Below, piece by piece: positions 27,802 through 35,447 of a stretch of 64,000 nt of DNA (positions are counted from its first letter, which is position 1; every line of letters begins with the position of its first letter). Location of the stretch: positions 372,001-436,000 of the forward strand of contig NZ_VWWO01000001.1 in assembly GCF_011752935.1 (NCBI RefSeq), given 5' to 3'. Made by a program: the position numbers and the translations under genes. The notes under the pieces were generated by a model. That model ran no database searches, was not told the DNA's origin, and was given only the letters and a program-made list of their open reading frames with translations. Source of the stretch: Chitinophaga sp. Cy-1792. GTDB lineage: Bacteria > Bacteroidota > Bacteroidia > Chitinophagales > Chitinophagaceae.

Positions 27802-28371
27802 CTATTTTATATGTAAAAATTCTGTTACCAGTTTTTTTACTTCGTGATAGGCTCTCTCCAGCACATCATTAACAACAATTGTATCAAATTCATGTGAAAA
27901 CGAAAGTTCATAGCGGGCCTTTGCCAGCCGCTCGTCCATAGAGGCCTGCGTTTCCGTACCACGCTCACTGAGGCGCTCGCGCAGTGCATCTATACTCGGT
28001 GGTTCAATAAAGATCGTCAGTGCTTCCTGGTGATATTTTTCCTTGATAGACAAGGCACCTTTTACATCAATATCTACCATTGGTATCTGCTCATTGTTCC
28101 AGATCCTTTCCAGTTCGCTTTTCAGGGTACCATAATATTTACCGGCATATACCATTTCATATTCAGCAAACGCATTTTCATCTATTTTCTGATGAAATTC
28201 ATCTGTGGACATGAAATAATAATCTTTTCCATTGACTTCATTAGCACGTGCTTCACGGGTGGCAGCAGAAATAGAAAATGCCAGCTGCGGCATTTCTGCC
28301 AGCAGTCTGCGGGTGATGGTAGTTTTCCCTGCACCGGAAGGAGCAGTAATAATGATGATCTTTTTTTCCAT
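27802..28371 (-). CDS. gmk: Guanylate kinase
   Basis: A 189-residue P-loop kinase converting GMP and ATP to GDP and ADP. The P-loop is IITAPSGAGKTTITRRLL near residue 8, followed by the GMP-binding part (SISAATREARANEVNGKDYYF, with the typical S-x-S/T-R-x-R-x-x-E pattern) and ALTIFIEPPS, ERLAKARYELSFSHEFD in the lid and core. Length and order are normal. It is 93 bases downstream of murA. Confidence 0.94.
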   Translation of the reverse strand: MEKKIIIITAPSGAGKTTITRRLLAEMPQLAFSISAATREARANEVNGKDYYFMSTDEFHQKIDENAFAEYEMVYAGKYYGTLKSELERIWNNEQIPMVDIDVKGALSIKEKYHQEALTIFIEPPSIDALRERLSERGTETQASMDERLAKARYELSFSHEFDTIVVNDVLERAYHEVKKLVTEFLHIK

Positions 28372-28464
28372 ATTTTTTTGACAGTTACCCCAAATACAAA
28401 ACCCAAAAACCAGTATGGTACTGGCATTTGGGCTCTGAGTTGGTGGTATGAACTATTTGTAAAA

Positions 28465-29772
28465 TTAAACGCGTTTGATGTCTGCACCCAGCTTTCTGAG
28501 ACGCTCATCAATATATTGGTAACCACGGTCTATCTGGTCGATATTCTGTATGGTGCTCTTACCTTCAGCGCTGAGTGCAGCGATCAGCAGGGAAACACCG
28601 GCACGGATATCCGGAGAAGACATGGTGATACCACGCAGTTTGTGCTGGCGGCCGAGGCCGATCACTACTGCACGGTGCGGGTCGCAGAGAACGATCTGCG
28701 CGCCCATATCAATTAATTTGTCGACAAAGAACAAACGGCTTTCAAACATTTTCTGGTGTATCATCACACTGCCTTTTGCCTGTGTAGCTACTACCAGTAC
28801 TATACTCAGCAGGTCAGGGGTAAAACCTGGCCATGGGTGATCTGAGATGGTAAGAATAGATCCATCAAGGAAAGTCTGGATTTCGTAGGCATCCTGACTC
28901 GGGATATAGATATCATTTCCACGGATTTCGAGGTTGATACCCAGCTGGCGGAATTTCTCCGGGATAATACCCAGGTGTTCCACGCCGGCGTTCTTGATGG
29001 TGATTTCGCTCTGTGTCATGGCGGCGAGGCCGATGAAAGAGCCTATTTCGATCATATCCGGCAGCATGCTATGTTCGCAGCCACCCAGATACTTAACACC
29101 TTCGATGGTGAGGAGATTGGAGCCGATGCCCTGGATGCGTGCGCCCATGCGGGTCAGCATTTTGCAGAGCTGTTGCAGGTAAGGTTCGCAGGCTGCGTTG
29201 TAGATGGTGGTAGTACCTTCTGCCATTACTGCCGCCATTACGATATTGGCAGTACCGGTAACGCTAGGCTCGTCCAGCAACATATAAGTTCCTTTCAGGC
29301 CGGTAGTTTCCAGGCGGAAGAAGTTGTCGTCGGAGTCATAAATGAATCTGGCTCCCAGTTTCTCGAAACCGATAATATGGGTATCCAGTCTGCGACGGCC
29401 AATTTTATCACCTCCTGGTTTAGGGATGAACGCTTTTCCGAATCTTGCCAGCAATGGGCCGGCGATCATAACGGAGCCACGTAAGCGACCGGATTTCTTT
29501 TTAAATTCCGGGCTCTGTAAATATTCCAGGTCGATATTGTCGGCCTGAAACTCACAGACATCTCTGCTGATACGATTGATTTTTACGCCAGCTTCTCCCA
29601 GCAATTCGATCAGGAGGTTAACATCCACAATGTCGGGGATGTTAGATATGGTTACCTTTTCAGGGGTAAGCATTACTGCACTGATGATCTGTAAAGCTTC
29701 ATTTTTGGCACCCTGAGGGGTAATTTCCCCTTGCAGACGGTTGCCACCTCTTACTTCAAAAGCACTGCTCAC
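28465..29772 (-). CDS. murA: UDP-N-acetylglucosamine 1-carboxyvinyltransferase, Cys-to-Asp type
   Basis: A 435-residue EPSP-synthase-fold enzyme that moves enolpyruvate from PEP to UDP-GlcNAc, the first committed step of peptidoglycan synthesis. QGAKNEALQIISAVML near residue 20 and PDIRAGVSLLIAALSAEG near 385 are conserved. The catalytic loop reads KPGGDKIGRRRLDTH, with Asp122 where the E. coli enzyme has Cys115. Cys-to-Asp enzymes are active and known to resist fosfomycin. It starts with GTG, which overlaps the last base of the DUF4290 stop codon, so its translation is coupled. Confidence 0.93.
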   Translation of the reverse strand: MSSAFEVRGGNRLQGEITPQGAKNEALQIISAVMLTPEKVTISNIPDIVDVNLLIELLGEAGVKINRISRDVCEFQADNIDLEYLQSPEFKKKSGRLRGSVMIAGPLLARFGKAFIPKPGGDKIGRRRLDTHIIGFEKLGARFIYDSDDNFFRLETTGLKGTYMLLDEPSVTGTANIVMAAVMAEGTTTIYNAACEPYLQQLCKMLTRMGARIQGIGSNLLTIEGVKYLGGCEHSMLPDMIEIGSFIGLAAMTQSEITIKNAGVEHLGIIPEKFRQLGINLEIRGNDIYIPSQDAYEIQTFLDGSILTISDHPWPGFTPDLLSIVLVVATQAKGSVMIHQKMFESRLFFVDKLIDMGAQIVLCDPHRAVVIGLGRQHKLRGITMSSPDIRAGVSLLIAALSAEGKSTIQNIDQIDRGYQYIDERLRKLGADIKRV

Positions 29773-30494
29773 TACTTATTCCTGTTTTTATTGAACTTGT
29801 TATTATGCTTGTTATTATTTCCCTTGCCGCTATTATTGCTTTTGAACTTGTTGTTCTGCTGGAAATTTTTGCGTTTACCGCTGCTGGTACGGAACGGATC
29901 ATTGTTGCTGTTACCAACATTGGAGTTACCCTGTGAGAAGTTCTGGGTAGAATTAGCGCTGCTGACAGGAGCTGCACCAGGATGATACTCCAGCTGGTTA
30001 CCTGTAATAGACAGTAATTCTGCGCGGATAGCATCATCATGAACGCTTTCTTTGTGCCAGTTGCCATAGGCCAGCTTCATGTAGTTGGCCACGGTTTGGG
30101 TAAAGCCTTCTTTTTTCTCAGGGTTTTCTTCCGAGATAGCTTTATCTATCACCATTTCCAGGTTTTTACCGAAGTGACGGTTTCTTGGGTATTTTTTAGG
30201 ATACTCCAGTCTTTCTGGTCTGGCTTTTAAAGTTTCTTTTGTTGGGATTGGATAAGGCGATTCCACCTTCAGTGCAAAACCGGAGATATTGAAGATGTGA
30301 TCCCACAGTTTATGTCTGAAATCCTCCACATTCTTTAAATGCGGATTTAGCGTACCCATCAGTTCAATTACAGCCATAGAATTACGCTGGCGATCCATAT
30401 CGTCCTCAATGGTAAGCAGGAATTCCACCATTTTCTGGATATTTCTGCCGTACTCTTTCATTATCAGGTGATTACGCGTGGTATTGTATTCCAT
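29772..30494 (-). CDS. DUF4290 family protein
   Basis: A 240-residue protein of the DUF4290 family, found in Bacteroidota and of unknown function. It begins MEYNTTRNHLIMKEYGRNIQ and has conserved IEDDMDRQRNSMAVIELMG and KLWDHIFNISGF segments in its first 100 residues. From about residue 185 the tail is low-complexity, Asn/Lys/Gly-rich and basic (NNSGKGNNNKHNNKFNKNRNK), as in RNA- or wall-associated proteins. Its stop overlaps the GTG of murA, which suggests a link with cell-wall synthesis. Confidence 0.85.
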   Translation of the reverse strand: MEYNTTRNHLIMKEYGRNIQKMVEFLLTIEDDMDRQRNSMAVIELMGTLNPHLKNVEDFRHKLWDHIFNISGFALKVESPYPIPTKETLKARPERLEYPKKYPRNRHFGKNLEMVIDKAISEENPEKKEGFTQTVANYMKLAYGNWHKESVHDDAIRAELLSITGNQLEYHPGAAPVSSANSTQNFSQGNSNVGNSNNDPFRTSSGKRKNFQQNNKFKSNNSGKGNNNKHNNKFNKNRNK

Positions 30495-30860
30495 TACTAT
30501 TGTTTATAAGTATTATTTGATGATGGGACATCTAAAAATCTGCGTAAGTCAGTACGCTCAGAGAAGAAGTTATTCGGCAACATCATTGCAAACATAATAA
30601 AAAAATGTGAGGAACATTTAAGACACATCCTTTGTTTATAAAAGCAAAATATACAATCACTGCCGGCAGATATTAGGACCAGTTACCCGTGCCATCGATG
30701 GATCAGGTACTCCTTTCCATGGACCCGGTCAGGCAAGCCGGAAGGTGTAGTGATATTATCCTGTTTTCCATTGCTTCACCTGATCGCGACCGGTGTTACT
30801 AACCATTTAAAAAATGGTTGATGGCCAGGTAATTTGGTTATTTTTTTCTTAGTTTTAACT
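30495..30860. other. Divergent promoter region of 366 bases
   Basis: It serves the DUF4290-murA-gmk genes (minus) and the alpha/beta hydrolase (plus). An 8-bp hairpin AACCATTT/AAATGGTT lies at 30801-30819. GTAATTTG near 30829 resembles a -7 box of the hydrolase gene. Confidence 0.4.
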
Positions 30861-31568
30861 ATGCAGCATACAAAAATCCCCATTCTTCTGTTACATGGCG
30901 CCTTAGGGGCGGCCCCACAGTTCGACACCCTGAAATCATTACTGGAACCACATTACGATGTCCATGTCCTGGAATTCAGTGGCCACGGGCAGCAACCATT
31001 TTCTGCAGAAGGCTTCAGTATACCTGTTTTTGCAGGAGAAGTGCTGCGCTACCTGGAAGAGAATGGACTGGACTTCATCCATATTTTTGGTTACAGCATG
31101 GGCGGCTATGTAGCACTATACCTTGCCAGGCACCAGCCGGAGCGGATCGGGCATATTATCACACTGGCCACCAAATATAACTGGAACGAAGCCACTGCCG
31201 GCAGAGAAGTAAAGCAGCTCAACCCCGAACTGATCGCCGAAAAGGTACCCGCCTACGCCAAAGTGCTGGAAGAACGTCATACTGCATCAGACTGGAAAGA
31301 GGTGGTAAACATGACTGCTATTCTGATCGAAGATCTGGGGCATCAGTCACTGTTAAGGGCCAACGATTATGCGCAGATAGCATCTCCCTGCTTACTGATG
31401 ATGGGAGACAGCGATAACATGGTTTCTTTCCAGGAAACGATTGAGGCATTCAAAGCCTTACCGGAGGCCCAGTTTGCCGTTTTACCAGATACGGTGCATC
31501 CACTGGAAAAAGCAGACGCACCATTGCTGGCATATCATATCAGACGATTTACTACACAGAAGATTTAA
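30861..31568 (+). CDS. Alpha/beta hydrolase
   Basis: A 235-residue cytoplasmic hydrolase of the MenH/YfbB-like group. ILLLHGALGAAPQF near residue 8 is the oxyanion loop, IFGYSMGGYVALYLA near 78 the nucleophile elbow with Ser, MGDSDNMVSFQ near 190 the acid and VHPLEKA near 215 the His (here HP rather than HG). The start at 30861 (MQHTKIPILLL) is preferred over 30834, which would add only hydrophobic residues. Its stop abuts, base to base, the stop of the convergent tryptophan dioxygenase, with no terminator between. Confidence 0.83.
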   Translation: MQHTKIPILLLHGALGAAPQFDTLKSLLEPHYDVHVLEFSGHGQQPFSAEGFSIPVFAGEVLRYLEENGLDFIHIFGYSMGGYVALYLARHQPERIGHIITLATKYNWNEATAGREVKQLNPELIAEKVPAYAKVLEERHTASDWKEVVNMTAILIEDLGHQSLLRANDYAQIASPCLLMMGDSDNMVSFQETIEAFKALPEAQFAVLPDTVHPLEKADAPLLAYHIRRFTTQKI

Positions 31569-32501
31569 TTACTCCTCTCCCATAGCAATACGTCCCCAGT
31601 TGTTCAGCTCTTCTTCCGACCATAATCCGGGGAAGAATACAATACGTTTATTCTTTGGCGGCAGGTATTGCTGCCAGTTGGTACCCCCTGTTGCTGCTAT
31701 ATCTTCCGGTTTTTTGTGGAGATATCTTACCGCAGACTTATAGTGCATCAGTGGCCATCGTACATTGATGTTGAGATCATAATCCCGAAGCATAGGCGCA
31801 ATTTCCGCCTGTTCTTCGGGAGAAAGTTGTTGATAACGGAACTGAATATTGTGCAACCTATACCTTTCAGCAGTATGAAGGAAGGTTTCCATATATTTCA
31901 GTTCGAACTGGCGTAACGTAAGGGTTTTCTTTCCGGTAGCCAGTTCAGTAGCTCCACTTCTCCAGTAAATTTTTTCCAGAATATCTTTTAAATCCTTCCC
32001 CTGCAAACTTTCCCGTTGCCGCTCATATACCAGGTTGGGTAAATTGGTTGAACATATTTCAATGAGCCGGAACTGGCCGCTCTGAAATCCGCTGGCAGGC
32101 AACAGCGCCATACGGAATTTGAGAAACTGCTCCTTATCCATTCCATCCACCATGATCTCAAAAGAACTGATCAGGGCTTTGAAATAGTTATTGATGCGTT
32201 TTAACTGTGTTTTAAAGATGTCCGCCGACAGTACAGGGGCATGGCAAATCTGCTCGATTGCCTGCAGCGACAGTTTAAAATACAGTTCCGTTATCTGATG
32301 GTACATTATGAAAATATTCTCATCCGGAAACGGCGTGCGGGGATGCTGCAGGTTAAGCAGTACATCCAGTTGTATATAATCCCAGTAAGTAAGGTAATCC
32401 GCGTACAGCAGTCCGTCCAGGTAGGAGGACAGATCTTGACCCATCGCGGCATATTTTTCTTCGAGCCGTTTTATTCTTTCGGCAATTTCTGTTGTAACCA
32501 T
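31569..32501 (-). CDS. Tryptophan 2,3-dioxygenase family protein
   Basis: A 310-residue helical heme protein that opens the indole ring of tryptophan to N-formylkynurenine. LLYADYLTYWDYIQLDVLLNLQHP near residue 30 and FIMYHQITELYFKLSLQAIEQI near 65 are the conserved substrate-heme segments, and ASGFQSGQFRLIE near 138 the active-site loop. No kynurenine-pathway partner is adjacent. The gene is 57 bases downstream of an Lrp regulator in the same direction, so its expression may follow amino-acid supply. Confidence 0.9.
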   Translation of the reverse strand: MVTTEIAERIKRLEEKYAAMGQDLSSYLDGLLYADYLTYWDYIQLDVLLNLQHPRTPFPDENIFIMYHQITELYFKLSLQAIEQICHAPVLSADIFKTQLKRINNYFKALISSFEIMVDGMDKEQFLKFRMALLPASGFQSGQFRLIEICSTNLPNLVYERQRESLQGKDLKDILEKIYWRSGATELATGKKTLTLRQFELKYMETFLHTAERYRLHNIQFRYQQLSPEEQAEIAPMLRDYDLNINVRWPLMHYKSAVRYLHKKPEDIAATGGTNWQQYLPPKNKRIVFFPGLWSEEELNNWGRIAMGEE

Positions 32502-32558
32502 GACGGAATTTAATCATTAAGAATGAAAAGACGCTGCCGCCCATCACTCCCGATGATG

Positions 32559-33026
32559 CTATTCCACCACATTAATAGTACGGTAAAAACTTTCTTCCAG
32601 GGATATCAGGGTCTCCGTTCTTTCTATTCCCTTGATTTTCTGTAACTCATCGTGCAGGATACGACGAAGCTGGGTGATATCTTTACAAATGATTTCCGCG
32701 AACATACTATAACTACCGGTAGTATAATTGAGGCGTACCATCTCAGGAATCTTGCGTAATTCTTTGGCTACCGTATCATACATGGAGCTTTTTTCCAGGT
32801 AAATACCAATAAAGGCAATCACATCATATCCGATCATTTTTAAATCTACATGTAATTTTGTACCTTTAACTATACCTAGTTCTTGCAATTTCTTCATTCT
32901 AACGTGGATAGTGCCTCCCGAAACGAAAAGTTTCTTCCCCAGATCCGCATAGGAGATCTCAGCATTATTCATCATCTCACTGATAATCTGCAAATCGAGT
33001 TTGTCAATATTCAAATTGTGGCTCAT
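32559..33026 (-). CDS. Lrp/AsnC family transcriptional regulator
   Basis: A 155-residue regulator. The N-terminal winged helix (LDLQIISEMMNNAEISYADLGKKLFVSGGTIHVRMKKLQELGIV) is followed by the RAM ligand-binding domain (YDVIAFIGIYLEKSS, TGSYSMFAEIICKDI). Such proteins bind DNA as octamers and respond to amino acids. It sits upstream of the tryptophan dioxygenase in the same direction. Its 5' region is very AT-rich and divergent from the tRNA-like gene. Confidence 0.92.
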   Translation of the reverse strand: MSHNLNIDKLDLQIISEMMNNAEISYADLGKKLFVSGGTIHVRMKKLQELGIVKGTKLHVDLKMIGYDVIAFIGIYLEKSSMYDTVAKELRKIPEMVRLNYTTGSYSMFAEIICKDITQLRRILHDELQKIKGIERTETLISLEESFYRTINVVE

Positions 33027-33109
33027 TTTTACAATTTGTTTTTGAATGTTTTAAAGTTATATGCAAATATTTAAAAAATATCGAAAATTCAAAAATTTTT
33101 CTTAAAAAA

Positions 33110-33141
33110 TTTGCAAAAAATAAGCACTCTATTTAGATTTG
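33110..33141 (+). promoter_or_regulatory. Full Bacteroidota promoter before the tRNA-like RNA
   Basis: TTTG at 33110-33113, a 20-base spacer, then TAGATTTG at 33134-33141 match TTTG-N19/20-TAnnTTTG. The start point should be near 33148. The only thing downstream is the tRNA-like RNA. Confidence 0.7.
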
Positions 33142-33203
33142 CATCATAATCATTACAAAAACAGCCGACAAAAAGTGACAGCAAGTATTGATTATCAAAA
33201 CTT

Positions 33204-33346
33204 TGTGGGATGATGAAACTGGCAGACATGCCCTCTTGTCTCGGGGGTGGGGATCACAGGACAAACATGGTATAATTGGGTTGACCACTAATCTTACTTG
33301 TACCAAGGCTAACTGCCCCGTGGAGGTTCGACTCCTCCTCCTACAG
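33204..33346 (+). ncRNA. tRNA-like RNA with a very long variable region
   Basis: The ends pair as a 7-bp acceptor stem: TGTGGGA (33204-33210) with TCCTACA (33339-33345), base 33346 being the discriminator G. A T8-G9 pair of bases is followed by a 3-bp D stem (33213-33215/33227-33229) with an 11-base loop holding A14, G18G19 and A21, as in type II tRNAs. The anticodon arm is best read as CCCTC/GGGGG (33231-33247) with loop TTGTCTC, which would give GTC (Asp), but base 37 would be T, which is odd. The T-arm GGAGG-TTCGACT-CCTCC (33322-33338) is perfect. About 74 bases lie between anticodon and T arms, against up to about 20 in normal type II tRNAs. No CCA is encoded. It could be a functional tRNA, a decayed one or a regulatory RNA. 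Confidence 0.6.
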
Positions 33347-33362
33347 CTGAATTGGTTTAAAG

Positions 33363-33391
33363 AGTCCGTGGGTTTCGCTCGCGGGCTTTTT
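33363..33391 (+). terminator. First terminator of the tRNA-like gene
   Basis: A 10-bp stem with G-T pairs (33363-33372 with 33378-33387), a TTTCG loop and a T tract. Confidence 0.8.
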
Positions 33392-33407
33392 ATTTTATGA
33401 GAATCTC

Positions 33408-33429
33408 AGGCGCCTATGGCGCCTTTTTT
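33408..33429 (+). terminator. Second, tandem terminator
   Basis: AGGCGCC-TAT-GGCGCCT (33408-33424) followed by six T. Two terminators in a row isolate the RNA gene from trmB. Confidence 0.85.
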
Positions 33430-33576
33430 ATTATACATAAGACGCTCTGTTTCCGCCAACACCAAAGATATCGGCGGAAAAAGAGAAAAGAGATATCTCA
33501 CCGACGCTGAGTCACTCCCCTTCAATCCCCACCCATCGCTAGAAAAGAAATAAAAACCTCGTAATTTCGCAGCCAA

Positions 33577-34287
33577 ATGGGACAAAAAAAATTACAACGC
33601 TTCGCTGAAATAGAAACTTTTCCTAATGTATTGATATACCCGGAAGGGATGCAGGGAAAATGGCATGAATTCTTTCATAATAACAATCCGGTAGTACTGG
33701 AACTAGCCTGTGGTAAAGGTGACTATACCGTTGGCATGGCCCGTATTTTCCCGGATAAAAACGTAATCGGGGTAGACCTGAAGGGTAACCGCATCTGGAG
33801 AGGCGCTAAAACTGCTATAGATGAAAAACTCAATAACGCAGCCTTCCTCCGCACCCAGATCGATAAACTCAACAATTATTTCAACCCCGGCGAAGTATCA
33901 GAAATCTGGATCACCTTCCCGGACCCATTCCTGCGCGCGTCTAAATCCAAAAAAAGACTGACTTCTCCAAGGTTTCTCGAGCTATACCAGCCATTACTGG
34001 CTAAAGGAGCTACCATTAACCTGAAAACAGACTCTGCTGAACTCTACGCTTTTACCAAAGAAGTTATTGAAGTGCTTGGTTGTGAAGTAGTTGAAGATAT
34101 TGCGGACATATACGCCATGCCGGAAATTCCTAACCTGTTGCGTATCACGACGCACTACGAAAGAATGCACCTGGCAGATAACCGCACCATCAGGTATATT
34201 AAATTCAAATTGCCAGAAGCTGCTTTGCCTAACTGGCGCAACGTTAAATTACCTTCCGATGAAGCAGCCGTTGGTGGAGAAGATTGA
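33577..34287 (+). CDS. trmB: tRNA (guanine-N7-)-methyltransferase
   Basis: A 236-residue SAM-dependent enzyme that methylates G46 in the variable loop of tRNAs. VLELACGKGDYTVGMAR near residue 43 is the SAM-binding motif I, NVIGVDLKGNRIWRGAK motif II and IWITFPDPFLRASKSKKRLTSPRFL near 112 the TrmB signature, with Asp/His-region and tRNA contacts. It ends 29 bases inside the next gene. The tRNA-like RNA lies just upstream but is isolated by two terminators. Confidence 0.93.
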   Translation: MGQKKLQRFAEIETFPNVLIYPEGMQGKWHEFFHNNNPVVLELACGKGDYTVGMARIFPDKNVIGVDLKGNRIWRGAKTAIDEKLNNAAFLRTQIDKLNNYFNPGEVSEIWITFPDPFLRASKSKKRLTSPRFLELYQPLLAKGATINLKTDSAELYAFTKEVIEVLGCEVVEDIADIYAMPEIPNLLRITTHYERMHLADNRTIRYIKFKLPEAALPNWRNVKLPSDEAAVGGED

Positions 34288-34459
34288 TTTCTACTATAAC
34301 GAACAGGGATATATGGTCTTTACCGAAAAATTTCACCTCGACAGGGGCCATTGCTGCGGAAATGGCTGCAGACACTGCCCTTACGATTTCGAAAAAGTAC
34401 CGGAACCGAAACGAACATTACTGCTGGCAAACCGCCAAAGAAGAGAAGAAGAAAAGTAA
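34259..34459 (+). CDS. Small Cys-rich DUF5522-like protein
   Basis: A 66-residue protein read in another frame, overlapping the end of trmB by 29 bases. GYMVFTEKFHLDRGHCCGNG followed by CRHCPYDF is a cysteine/histidine cluster seen in DUF5522-type proteins of Bacteroidota; a metal or Fe-S site is likely from the CC...C..C pattern. The start ATG at 34259 is the first Met just before the conserved part. The tail is basic. A terminator follows, so trmB and this gene form one unit. Confidence 0.75.
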   Translation: MKQPLVEKIDFYYNEQGYMVFTEKFHLDRGHCCGNGCRHCPYDFEKVPEPKRTLLLANRQRREEEK

Positions 34460-34491
34460 AAGTCCGGATATCCCCGACAAACATACTTTCA

Positions 34492-34521
34492 AAACAGGCA
34501 GGCAGCAATGCCTGTCTGTTT
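34492..34521 (+). terminator. Terminator of the trmB unit
   Basis: A 13-bp stem with one G-T pair (34492-34504 with 34509-34521) and a GCAA tetraloop. The T tract is short. Confidence 0.7.
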
Positions 34522-34667
34522 AAAAGCCCTAAAATCGACGGCAGTAAAGCTTTCTATGGCACCTGCCCGTTCCCCCTGAAAATCTGAAAACCCAAAAAGA
34601 TGAAAAAATATCTTAAAATTCATCTTAATTGCAGTCAGATGCTCTTTTTTCCCCAATATCTTTACGT

Positions 34668-35111
34668 ATGACAATACTCAAACTGAAGCTGGATCAGGAT
34701 CAATTAGTAGAGGATTTCTTCGAAAGCGCCCATCTTATCGGTATTGCCGCTACGGCCCGCGACTACCAGCTCTGCTGGCAGATCAATAAAAATCTGCATA
34801 CCAACTTCAGGGTGAATAACTCACTGGAAATAACACTTTCCAAAAAGAGCAGGTCCTACCACTTCCCTGTATTTGAATTTCATGAAGCCACCAATGCCGT
34901 AGTACACTACTGTTATAATAACCACTGTCAGGCCGAATTCCTCCTGCCGGAACTCAAACAGATCGATTATTTGTGGATGATCAAGGGAGATTATTACCAG
35001 ACAGAAGATGTAAAAAAAATAGTAGAGCAATTACGGCACGTTCCGCAGGTACAATTAGTATCTTTACTGGATACCAGGGAAATAAAGAATAAGATGAACC
35101 TCATATTCTAA
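34668..35111 (+). CDS. IPExxxVDY family protein
   Basis: A 147-residue protein matching the IPExxxVDY family, of unknown function and found in Bacteroidota; the signature appears here as LPELKQIDYLW near residue 100. The fold seems to be a single soluble alpha/beta domain without signal peptide. The start at 34668 (MTILKLKLD) is chosen because the longer frame adds sequence before a TATCTTTA box (34657-34664). It is followed 86 bases later by the pterin dehydratase gene. Confidence 0.78.
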   Translation: MTILKLKLDQDQLVEDFFESAHLIGIAATARDYQLCWQINKNLHTNFRVNNSLEITLSKKSRSYHFPVFEFHEATNAVVHYCYNNHCQAEFLLPELKQIDYLWMIKGDYYQTEDVKKIVEQLRHVPQVQLVSLLDTREIKNKMNLIF

Positions 35112-35197
35112 TGCCGGGACATAATCATCAGCACAGTTTAACCGAATCCTCACGAAAAGCCCTGCCAGTAAAGAATTATCCATAAATTTTCCTCAAC

Positions 35198-35428
35198 ATG
35201 TGGGAAGAAAAGAATAATCAGCTCTATAAGGCTTTTACCTTCAAAGACTTCAAAGAAGCCTTTGCCTTTATGACCAAAGTAGCATTAGCAGCCGAAAAAG
35301 CTGACCACCATCCTTATTGGACAAATGTTTATAATAAGGTGGAAATATATCTGTCTACACATGATGCCGGTAATATTGTTACCGATAAAGACAGAAAGCT
35401 AGCTGCCACTATCGACCAATTGTTATAA
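35198..35428 (+). CDS. phhB: 4a-hydroxytetrahydrobiopterin dehydratase
   Basis: A 76-residue pterin-4a-carbinolamine dehydratase, which regenerates the pterin cofactor after phenylalanine hydroxylation. The family signature is visible as [19 protein letters not shown] with the His pair, and [13 protein letters not shown], where His and Asp complete the active site. The protein is short by about 20 residues against the bacterial average of about 95, missing mainly the N-terminus. No phhA is in the window. Confidence 0.87.
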   Translation: MWEEKNNQLYKAFTFKDFKEAFAFMTKVALAAEKADHHPYWTNVYNKVEIYLSTHDAGNIVTDKDRKLAATIDQLL

Positions 35429-35447
35429 TTATAATATACGCCACTTT

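Noticed and set aside
33188..33400. A 70-codon frame over the tRNA-like gene
   Set aside because: The cloverleaf pairing explains the sequence better; the frame has no coding features and ends in the terminator.
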